From: Amoebidium appalachense
Lineage: Eukaryota; Ichthyosporea
Direction: 5' to 3'
Length of the DNA stretch: 64,000 nt
NCBI GenBank assembly: GCA_963693365.1
Contig: CAVNZM010000015.1
Location: forward strand, 4,588,001-4,652,000
Under the pieces are notes generated by a model that did not search any database, was not told where the DNA came from, and saw only the letters and a list, made by a program, of their open reading frames with translations. The position numbers and the translations under genes were made by a program. Of the stretch, positions 22,656 to 34,148 are shown in pieces. Position 1 is the stretch's first letter; each line of letters opens with the position of its first letter.

Positions 22656-23158
22656 CAGCAGAATTTGGCGGAATTATTCTGCCAAAAGCAGAATTAGTGG
22701 AATTATTTTGAGAAAAAGCGGAATTACTGTGTGCATGCTGCACAAAAGCAACAGCAGAATAATTATGCTTTTCAAAGAACATTTTTGCTCCCAGCAAAAT
22801 AATTCTGCTTCTTGCAGGATAATTCTGTTAATGGATATTAATTCTGCTTTAAAATCTATTCAGTGAATAATTCGAATTAGGCTCTTTGCAGATTAACTCT
22901 GCCTTTTGCGGAGTTTTTCTGCTTCATGCAGAAGAGTTCTGCTTCATGCAGAACATGTACAATTCTGCTTTATGCAGAATAATTCTGTTTCTTGCAGAAT
23001 AATACTGCTTTTTGCAGAATAAGTCTGCCTTTCTTGAGATCAATTCTGCTTTTTGCAGAATATTTCAGCTTTTTGCAGAATAACTCTGCCTCTCTGAAAA
23101 TAATTCTGCTTTTTGCAGAATACATCTGCTTTTTCTGAGAATATTTCTGCTTGGATTA
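22655..23158. repeat. Palindromic GCAGAATAATTCTGC minisatellite
   Basis: About 500 bp of degenerate tandem units built on TTCTGCTTTTTGCAGAATAA. Each unit is self-complementary (TTCTGC...GCAGAA), so each can form a hairpin, and so can neighbouring units. The left third has the inverted reading (GCAGAATT...AATTCTGC), the right two thirds the regular one. No gene overlaps. Confidence 0.9.
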
Positions 23159-23324
23159 AGTGGACTCTGCTGATGTGGTTGTCCGTCGAGCAACGGGCTT
23201 GGCTGCCTGCAGGCCGGAGCCGTGTGCTGTGTGCGTGTACAAATGTTCACGCATACATGTTTACATTCAAATTTTCTCTTTATTTCTTTCTTTTCCTTTC
23301 CTTCGGCTTTTTTTTTCTTCACAG

Positions 23325-23379
23325 GTATCTTCTTCTTCTTCTTCTTCTTCTTCTCGTTCTTTTTCTCCTCTTCTTTTTT

Positions 23380-23464
<85 letters not shown>

Positions 23465-23712
23465 TGTGGCCGAAGGGGGGGGGGGGGTAGGCCTTTCAGA
23501 GGAGCAATTGGACGGATTGAACAAGCCTTTCAGTGAAGGGGATAAGATGAGGTCAGTTGGCAGGGATGAGGGGAGGAGGGGGGAGGAGGGGGGGTGGGGT
23601 GGGGGGGGGGGGGGGGGGGGGGGAGAAGGGGAGGGGGTCATAGTTAGCTGCCACCCTCTTGCGGGTCTAGGCCTACTTGGGCGAGAGAGGGCCTCCTCTG
23701 GATCCCTCAGGA

Positions 23713-23763
<51 letters not shown>
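23325..23763. repeat. (TTC)n-(TTG)n-G51, polypurine and poly-C
   Basis: (CTT)n from 23325, (TTG)n at about 23382-23412, then 51 consecutive G (23413-23463). G-rich 23565-23635, then a C run of about 54 at 23713-23763 and C-rich sequence to 23910. Confidence 0.95.
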
Positions 23764-23766
<3 letters not shown>

Positions 23767-23939
23767 CCTCCCCTCCCCTCTCTCTCCAGCCCTTCTCACC
23801 TTAGCCCCCCTCCCCCCTCCCCCCTCCCCCCTCCCCCACCTTCCGTCCTCCCCCAAACCCCCAAAGCCCCCCCCTCCCCCCCCCCCCCTCCCCCCCTCCC
23901 CCCCCTCTCCTTAACGTTCTTTTTCCAACATGTGCAGAA

Positions 23940-24835
23940 ATAGCAGCTCCCTAGTCGTCGACTACATCAAATTGCACATTTGTGTGTGTCTCTGCAATTT
24001 GCAAACATTTATCTAGCCAGTGTTGATGCACTTTACATAGCCATAAATGGCTAATATGTCACGCAGACGACTGACACTTGCCAAATATGGCAGGTAAATG
24101 GTCCACTACATCGCCACCACGTCGTCATCACGATGACGTCACCACGCACTTTAGAGCACCTTCGAACTCCCGAAAGTCACTACACTTCTTATTTTCAGAG
24201 CAAAGACATAAGAGGAAACAAACGCGTATAAGCATATGTACCCTCATAGTTTTACAAGACAAATCACTGATTTCATGTGAGCATTTGGTTGTCATTGTTG
24301 AGAACTACAACTATACAGGATCATCTTTTCTTTAGGGCTTTCTCGACGCACTTGATACAGGTAGGTTTTTGTTATTTTTTCTCTAGATCTGAGCTTCATG
24401 GTTTCCCGATACCGTTGCCAAGCAAACGTGCACAGCTGACATCAGTCTGGGTGTGTGTGTGTGTGCGTGTATGGGGGTGCCTGTGCCTGTACCTGTGTGC
24501 CTGTGCCTGTGCCTGTACCTGTGCCGATGCCGGTGCCTGTGCCTTTACCTGATGGGTGCATATGCCCTTGTGCACCACTACTTTTTCCGAGACTTCCTCT
24601 TAGCGCAGACCCTGCTCCACCTCTCTTTGAAGAAGGATCTTCTTTAGTTATGCTCTTGCTTCTCTTCTTACGTCCTTCCACACCCTTTCGATGGCTATGA
24701 AGTGGGTTTTTAGTTTACACTTACAGCATGGTTAAGTGTGTGGAGACGTTGTCAGGATCGCCCTTCCCACTCTTCGGCAATTACTACAGTCGCTCCTTCT
24801 GCAAAAGGGGTTAGATTCGGGTGGGTCTTAGTGCA
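23940..24835. other. Unassigned sequence with GTGCCT repeat
   Basis: No recognised gene. 24476-24548 is a degenerate GTGCCT/GTACCT hexamer repeat. Confidence 0.6.
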
Positions 24836-24837
24836 TC

Positions 24838-25865
24838 CTTGGTGGTGGTGGTGGTGGTGGTGGTGGTGGTTTTGGTGGTGGTGGTGGGGGGAGGGGGGGG
24901 GGGGGGGGGGGGGGGAGGGAGGGAGGGGGATTATTGGTTTTTAACTTCTTCTCCATCCTTCCCCCCCCCCCCCCCCCCCCCCCCCCCGGAGCCCCCTAGT
25001 TGGTTTACAGGTTGGCTTGCATGTGACCAGGCGTAGCCGGAGGCTTTCCTTACGTTATGTTTGTTCGGTAAATTCAGGCTGTCGGCCATGTTTATTCCCC
25101 TTTCCCCTGGGTTTGCAGTTTTGCGCGCACGAGGTTAAGGGGTCGAAAATTAGATGCAGTTATTGACTTGGGCCTCCTCTGGATGTGGGTTCTGCTTATG
25201 TAGCATACACACTCTCTCCTCTCCTTCTACCTGTGTGGGTAGGTGGGTGGTGGTGGTGGTGGTGATGGTTGGGGGGGGAGGGGTGGGTGTCACAAACCCC
25301 TTGTGTCGTGGGTTCTGGAGTGTGTTTTGGTAGGTTTTGGTCTGGTGAAACTTCTGCTGGGAAGAACGAGTTGAGGACTGAAGTAGTGGGGTGGTGAGGG
25401 GAGGACCAGACTAGTTGGGAGGGAGGGCCAGGGAAAGGGGCTTAGGGAGGAGGTGGAGGAAGTGTGGAACGGAGGGAGGGGTGGGGTGCCGGGGGAGGGA
25501 GGGGGTGGTGAGGGTGGGTTGGAGTGGGGGGTAGGGTGGGTGGGTGGGTGGGGGGGTAGGGGGGGAAGGGAGTTGGGGGATGGGGTGGAGGCGGTAGAAT
25601 GGTAGCCATTCGGATGGGGCAGAGGGAGAAAAGGGTGTGAAGGAAAGGTGGTGGTCTGATGGTGACACGGTGTGTGTGAGGGGAGGGGGGGGGGGGGGGG
25701 GGGGGGGGAAGGGGGGTGAGGGACGATATAGAGAGGGAGATAAGGAGAAGGCGGGGAAGGAGGGAATGATAGGGAGGGAGGAAGGGGAGGTTTTGGGTAG
25801 AGGGAGGGGGAGACATGAAGGGCGGGCCGGGGGGGGGGGGGGGGGGGGGGGGGATTAGGGGTTTG
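24838..25865. repeat. (GGT)n, G runs and polypurine sequence
   Basis: (GGT)n at 24838-24886, G run to 24916, C run at 24961-24987, then G/A-rich sequence from 25250 to 25855 with G runs near 25687-25708 and 25830-25854. About 190 bp at 25060-25250 is unique with no exon seen. Confidence 0.9.
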
Positions 25866-25867
25866 TT

Positions 25868-25873
<6 letters not shown>

Positions 25874-25922
<49 letters not shown>

Positions 25923-25937
25923 TATAGATATATATTT
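25874..25937. repeat. (TA)n microsatellite
   Basis: About 60 bp of TA/GATA repeats only about 35 bp upstream of the annexin start codon. Confidence 0.95.
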
Positions 25938-25986
25938 GCTTTCCATCTGACATCATACACGTTTTTATCGCATGAAGGTGAAGAAA

Positions 25987-27116
25987 ATGGCAGATCCCAG
26001 CAAGCAAGGTTATCCCCCTGCCGGCTATCCAGGCTACCCCCCTCAGCCCGGATATCCCCCAGCCCAGCCCGGATACCCACCCGTGCAGCCAGGTTATCCA
26101 CCCGCCCAGCCAGGTTATCCCCCAGCCCAGCCAGGTTATCCCCCCGCACAGCCTGGATATCCCGCCGCCTATCCAGGGTATCCCCCCGCCCAGCCGGGAT
26201 ATCCACCCCATGCAGGCCAAGCTGCAGCCAGCATGCCCCCAGCATACGGCTATCCCCCCCAGCCGGGATATCCCCCACAGCCGGGTTATCCCGTCCAGAG
26301 CTATCCCCCGGCTGGGTATCCCCCACAACAGGTAGGTTTATCACAGTGAGCCCTGGTGGCCGGTGATATGTGGGCATGACTGTGTGCATGTGGGTGCTCT
26401 GGTTATGACTGTGCGCATATGTGGTGTGACCGTGCGCATTTGTGGTGTGACCGTGTGCATATGTGGTGCGAATGTGTGCATACACGTTTCCCCTGGCCAA
26501 ATGACTGTGTGCATGTGCGGGTGCTCTGAGCGTGACTGTGTGCATGTATGCATAATTGATTCTCACTGGTTACAAAGGTATACATCCAGCTTGCTGCAGT
26601 GCGCAAACCATGTACCCCTGATGATGGCTACTGTTCGAGTGTTCCTGTTTGTACATTTTCTCGCGGTGTGTCTTGTATTGTGCTATGGTGTCATCATGCT
26701 GTCCTACCCCCCCCTCCCCCCCCCCCCCCCCCCCCTCCCCCCCCCCCCCCCCCCACCCACCCTCCCCCCTCTCTTAGCCTCTAATGCAAACATCTCCCTC
26801 CCCCCCCCCTCCCCCCCCCCCCCCCCCCCTCCCCCCCACCCCCCACAATCTCACTCCCCCCTCCCCCACCCCCGGCCCCTCCCTCCTCTTGGTGTGCGAT
26901 TTCTGCAACTAATAAATTAATTTTGTTTACCTTTGGAGATATAAACTGACGAGATATGCCCCTGTCATTTCCACTGCAGCCCGGCCAAGGATATCCACCC
27001 GCAGGGGGATATCCAGTGCCTGGTGTTGCCACTGTGACTGTGACTGTTGCTGCTCCCGGGGTGGCTACTGTTCAAAACGTGCATAGTGGTGCACCAGGTA
27101 GTTAATGAATAAATGT

Positions 27117-27147
<31 letters not shown>

Positions 27148-28031
27148 GGGGGCGGTTTGTGGAGAGAAGGGGGTTTGTTTGGGGGGGGGGGGGGAGGGAG
27201 GGGATGTGTGGGGGCAGGTGGGTGGGTGGGTGGGTGGGTGGGTGAGGGGAGGGGTGTGTGTGTGTGGGGGGGGGGGGGAGAGGGAGGGTGGGGGGGTGGG
27301 TGGGCTGGGGGAGGGGGTTGGTGGGTGGGTGGTTGTGGGGGGGGGAGATGGGGAGGTGGGTGTGGGTGGGTAGGTGGGTGGGGGAGTGTGTGTGGCGTGT
27401 GTGCGTGTGCATGTGTGTGTGGGGGGGTAGGTATGGGTATGAGAGAGAGAGAGAGAGCGAGAGAGAGAGAGAGAGAGTGTGTGTGTGTGTTTGTGTGCGG
27501 GCTTGCAAGAATGTGTGCATGTGTTTTATTATCTTTATTTTCTTTAATTTTAATTTTTATTTTTCGGGGGGGGGGGGGGGGGGAGGGTGAAGGGGGGAGG
27601 GAGAGAGGGAGGGAGGAAGGGGTGTGTGTGTGTGGGGGGGGGGGGGGGGGGGGGGGGGGGGAGGGGGGGTTTACTAAGTTTGTGTATGGTGGTGGTAAAG
27701 TTGTTCGTGTCACACATTAAATGTGCTGCCTTTATGGTGAGGGTCAGTGTGTGCGGGGTCTGAGGGAGAAGGGGGGGGGGGGGGGGGGGGGGGAGGGGAA
27801 GTACTAGACGTTTGGTGTGGTTTTTGTCACCTTGAAAATGAGGGTTTTTTAATTGCAGGCTTGCAACAACGTTTACCCCCCCCCCCCCCCCCCCCCCCCC
27901 TCCCCCCCCCCCCCCCAAAAAAAAAAAAAAAAAAAAAAAACCTTGATTCATACCCTTTTTGTGGGCTTATCTTTAAAAATATGCAGTGTTGTCCACCATG
28001 AATGTGTACCTCAGACCATGTAACACTCTAC

Positions 28032-28069
<38 letters not shown>

Positions 28070-28155
28070 ACACACACACACACACACACATACACAAACA
28101 CGCACACACACTTCCTCCCTCCCCCCCCCCCCCCCCCCCCCCCCCCCCAACCACC

Positions 28156-28202
<47 letters not shown>

Positions 28203-28452
28203 CCTCCCTCCTCCCCCCCCCCCCCCCCCCCCCCCCCCTCCACCCCATCCCACCAACTTACCCCTCCCCTCCCCCCCCCCCCCCCCCCCCCCAAAACTTC
28301 ATCCCCCCTCCAACTTCCCCCCTCCCCCCTCCCCCCTACAGCAGGCTATAGTGAGCCCAAGGGCACCCCCACCGTGACCCCCTATGGCCCGTTTGATGCC
28401 ACGGCCGATGCTCACACTCTGCGCAAAGCAATGAAGGGCCTAGGTAAGTGCT

Positions 28453-28493
<41 letters not shown>

Positions 28494-28939
28494 CCGTGGC
28501 CCTTTCTTCCCCCATTTCTGAACACGGTTGCTGACAAACACACACGTTAGAGCTCACATACACGGGTATCAAGCTTTTTAGTTACGGCATGAACAGACAA
28601 GACGTACATGGAAACATGCACTTCTTTGCAGAGACACATGCAATTACGCATAACCCCCCCCCTCCCCCCCCCCCCCTCCCCCCCCCCCCCCCTCCCCCCT
28701 TTTCCCCTTTTTCTGAAGCGCGGGACACATGAGAACTGGCATACACAGCGTTTTTTTTTTTTTTTTCTTTTTTTTTCCCTTTTGCCAACACGTGTGCACA
28801 GACAGGCATATATGCAAACACACACCTCTCTTTGCAAACGCACGCACGAACGCGCACACGCACATCTATCCACATACACACATCCACACCCATTTGCGCC
28901 CACATACATCATAGGCGCACACAGACCATGCACATATAC

Positions 28940-28974
<35 letters not shown>

Positions 28975-29251
28975 CCTCTCTCTCTGCGATGCTCCCCCCG
29001 CCACATATGCACACCAGGACACATGCGGGGGCACACACACGCTTGGCAGTTACACACAGGCAGCACAGACACACGGACACACCGGACACACGGACACACA
29101 CACACACACAATGCAGCAACAACAACAGCACACATTTCCTTCTACATCTCCCCCGCTCCCCTTACCCTCCCACCCCATCCTTCCCCTCCTTCTCTCCCTC
29201 TCCCTCTCTCTCTCCCTCCACCCCACCCCACCCTTCCCCTCCCTCTCTCCA

Positions 29252-29287
<36 letters not shown>

Positions 29288-29950
29288 ACCCACCCAACCA
29301 TTCCCTACCATGTCACTCGCGTGTGAGACCTGAGCAATTCCCTAGGACTCATGCTCATTTTTTTTTCACACAGGCACGGATGAGCGGACTCTGATCAACA
29401 CCCTGTGCTTCAGATCGGCCAATCAGCGCGCTCAGATCAGCGAGGCATTCACCCGGGTATGGTGCTTACCCGGTGGTTAATAGAGTTCTTCTTTCGTTTG
29501 ATTTTTTTTTTCAACAATTGTTGTTGTTTTTGTTGTCGTTGTTGTTTTTTTGGTTCTTCTTCTTCTTGTTGTTGTTGTTGTTGTTGTTGTTGTTCGGGGT
29601 GGGGTGGGGTGGGGGGTGGGGGGGGGGGGGGGGGGGGGGGGGTGCGGATGACGTTTCTGGTTGGCATACACAAGTCACTTTCTTTTTTTGATATCCTGTT
29701 AGCTGTGGTCGGGAAATAGCATGGGATGTGTATAATTTGGGACAATGACGTAGTTTGTGTATCGTTGAATTGCCGTGAGAATGTACATTTTGAGAAAATC
29801 GTGTGATGTCTATATTCTGTTATGGCCGTGCTATATGTTAGAGCCAGGGATCATCGTCTGATAGATACGGTATATGACTCACTTTCGTAGTTGAAGCAAT
29901 GATGGTTTAGTCCGTTCTAGGTCACGTCACTTTAGTGAATATGCCACCAT

Positions 29951-29998
<48 letters not shown>

Positions 29999-30286
29999 AC
30001 CCACCCACCCCAAAAACACACACGCACACACACACCAGTGTCATTTTCAAACGAGTCAAAAAAAAAAAACCAAAAAAAACCTCATTCCGTTTAGAACATC
30101 TGACCGGATCGGTAAAATTTCGCAGGTTCTAGGACGTAGTCTGCCGTCGGACATCAAGAGTGAAACTAGCGGAAACTTCTGCAAAACACTTCTTGCACTC
30201 TTGCACACACCCGCTGTGCACGACGCCACATGTCTGTATGAGGCAACGAAGGTATTGTGTGCACTGTGGTGGCCTCTCTCTCTTTC

Positions 30287-30339
<53 letters not shown>

Positions 30340-31491
30340 ACTCTTTCTCTCTCTCTGTGTTTGTGGATGGGTGGGTGTGGGCGTTTGTGTGTGGACACCT
30401 GGGATGGTTGAGATGGAATTTGTAGGGCGCTGTGTGTGTGTGTGTGTGTGTGTGTGCGCACGCGCGCACGCGTGTGCGTGCGCCTGTGTGCAAACGTGCT
30501 ATGCCTGGAATATGCACGTACCTAACCCACTGTATGCACAGGGGCTGGGCACCAATGAGCGCTGTCTGACAGAGATACTTGCCAGCCGCACCTCTGCAGA
30601 GATAAATGCAATTAAGGATGCATACCACAAACGTATACACCCCTCCCCCCCTCCCCCCTCCCCCCCCCCCTCTCTCTCTTTCTCCCCCCCCCCCCCCCCC
30701 CCCCCCCCCCCCTGCTCCACATATGTACCTCATGCACGTGCACATGCACATGCACACCACACAAGCTCACTCAAGACGGACACACACACACACACACACA
30801 CACATTCACATGGACAAGAACAGGCACACACACCACGAACCCTTCACCCACCCACCCTTTACCCAACGTCTCCCCTTCGGGCAATCCGCCAAAATGGCAC
30901 ACACAACGGTTTAAAAAATATCCTGTGTCTACTCCAGGGCGAGAAGGTCTGTGTGCCCATGCGTGCACGTGTGTGTGCCTGCGTGCGTTCATGTGCGTGT
31001 GTGTGTGTATGTCTGTGTCTGTGCCTGAGTCTCCGGATGTGTGCGTGTGTGTATGTGTGTGTTTTATGTGCGCGCCGATGTGTATTGTGTGTATTGGCAG
31101 TGGAGAGGAGTGGCAAGGTGGCAAGGGGACAGGGGGGGGGGGGGGGGGGGGGGGGGTCAAGACTTGTGTTCTTATGATGCCTGTGTGTGTTAAGGTTGTG
31201 TGTGTTTGTGTGTGGGATGTTGGGAAGAAGGTGGGTGGGTGGGTGGGTGGGCGGGTGGAGGGACGGGGGGAGGGGGAGGGGGAGGGGATGTCAGTGATGA
31301 TCTGTGGACTAGAATTGACTAGAATAGTCTAGAACTCACCAAATAGGTGTGCAAAACAGTGGCCGGCAAGTCACTGGAGCATGCTGTGACGTCAGAAACC
31401 TCGGGAGACTACCGGCAGATGCTGCTGCAGCTGCTGCAGGCAAATAGGGCCGTGGGGCCTGGGGATGCTGGCCTGGCTGCAAAGGACGCAC

Positions 31492-31550
<59 letters not shown>

Positions 31551-31645
31551 TGTACGTGTGTGTGTGTGTGTGTGTGTGGGGGGGGGGTACGTGTAGGTGG
31601 GTGGGTGTGCGGGTGGGTTGGTGGATGGATGTGTGTGTGTGTGGG

Positions 31646-31678
<33 letters not shown>

Positions 31679-31713
31679 GTGTCATATTTGTGTGTGTGTT
31701 GTGTTTGTGTGTG

Positions 31714-31747
<34 letters not shown>

Positions 31748-32674
31748 CGTGTGCGTGTGCGTGCCTGTGTTGCCAGTTAGCAGTACTTAATGTGTACGTA
31801 TGTATACCTGTAAGTGCATGTGGTTGTATGCCTGCATGCAAATTACCTTGGATGTTTGTTTCACCTCTTTTTCCGTGCACGAAACACGTTAGGTAGATGT
31901 GGGGTGGGGAGACTTGGCAACTCAAAACACAGACATAACTTCACGCAATCCTCTCCCCCCCCCCCCCCCCCCCCCCCCCCCCGGCACCCCGCTTCAACAA
32001 GATTGGGGTCTTCTTATGATGCATATTCTTTGCGTAATTTTACAAAAGTTGCACAATGTTGTTCGTCGCAATTATGTGCTCTGCACCCTGTAACACATTC
32101 TCTCCCCCCCTCCCCCCTCCCCTCTCCCCCCTCCCCCTCCCCCTCCTCCCCTCCCCCCCCCTCCCCCCCCCCCCCCCTCCCCTCTCCCCCCCCCCCCCCC
32201 CCCCCCCCCCTCCCCTTTTCAGGAACTGTATGCAGCGGGTGAGGGGCGCATGGGCACCAACGAGCGTGTGTTTGCCACCGTCCTGGGTACACGGTCATAT
32301 GCACACATCCAGATGATATGCCAGGCATACACAAAGGTGTGTGTGTGTCTGTGTGTGGGTGTGTGTGTGGGGGGGGGAGGGGAGGGAGAGGGGGGGGGGG
32401 TGTGTGTGTGTGGGGTGGGTGTGGATGGGGAAGGTAGGTTTGGAGGGGGAGGGGGGGGGGGGGGAGGGAGGGGGGGAGGCCGGGGGGGAGGAGCAGGAAG
32501 GGTGAGTGGGTGGTGTGTGTGTGTGTGTGTGTATGTGTCGGTGGGTTGGTGGGTGTGTTTGTGGGTGGGTGGGTGGGTTGGTGTGGCAATTTCCTTATTT
32601 GTGCATGTTTCTTTTGGCATACCTGTATGCCATCATTCCAGTGCAAAGCTCTAACTTCTGACCATGCTTACCAT

Positions 32675-32745
<71 letters not shown>

Positions 32746-32912
32746 CTGGTTTATGAATGGGCTCTCCTTGAGGATTGGCTCTGCTATTGTTGCATACTAC
32801 ACGTTGCTGATGTTGCACACTTGAATTCTGCTTTTGCAATACCATCATGCATCCTGTTTCCTGTACCGCGATCCTCTTCCTGAAGTTGTACTTTGCACGC
32901 TGTTCCGCATTA

Positions 32913-32947
<35 letters not shown>

Positions 32948-33109
32948 TGCCTGCGTGAGGATGGGCTTCGCTTATTATGTATACTCTTCATGTGTGGTGT
33001 GCACTCTGCATTGTGTTTGCCGTTAGTATTTGAACTACGAATTGTGCATGCGTAAGGTCCGGGTACGTATAAACGCATACCATAACATATTCTAACCAAC
33101 CAACCAACC

Positions 33110-33160
<51 letters not shown>

Positions 33161-33243
33161 GCGCCTCCCCCCACCCCCTTCCCCTTCCCCCCCTAACCCC
33201 CCTTCCCCCTACACTACTCCAGCCTCTTCCCCCCCCCCCCTAC

Positions 33244-33296
<53 letters not shown>

Positions 33297-33756
33297 ACAA
33301 ACACAGATCAGCAAAAGGGATCTTCCAGGAGCTATCACCAGTGAGTTCAGTGGAGATGCAGAGTCTCTCTATCTTGCGGTGGTACAGTGTGCAATCAACA
33401 AGCCCCACTACTTTGCTACAAGAATTCACAAGGCTACAGAGGGTGTGGGGACAGATGATACAACACTCATAAGGATACTTGTGAGCAGAGCGGAGGTGGA
33501 TTTGGCGGATATTAAGACCGCGTACCACAAGTACACGGGGGTATGTGTGTGTGGGTGGGTGCATTATGTGTGGGTGTCTGTGTGGAACGTACGTGTGTGT
33601 GGGTGTGTACGTGTAAGAATGTATATGAAACATAAAGATGCTTGTGCGCAGAGTGGATTGATTTGGCTGATATTAAGATTGCTTACCACAAATACACAGG
33701 GGTATGTGTGTGTGTGTTTGGGGAGGGGGAGGGGGAGGAGGGAGGGGGGGGGGGAG

Positions 33757-33842
<86 letters not shown>

Positions 33843-34102
33843 TGTACGTGTATGTGTGTGCGTGTAAAAATGTATGTGAAATATAAGGATGCTTTTGAGC
33901 AGAGTAAATTTTGATTTTGCTGATATCAAGACTGCGTACCACAAGTACACGAGTACACGGGATTATGTGTGTGTGTGTGTGGGTGTGTGTAAGTGTACGT
34001 GTGTGTAAGTGAGTGTACGTGGGTACATGTGGGTTTGTGTGTGTGCGTGTGTACCTGTGGGTATGTGTTTGTGTTTTTGTGTTCGTGTGCACGTGCTTGT
34101 GG

Positions 34103-34148
<46 letters not shown>

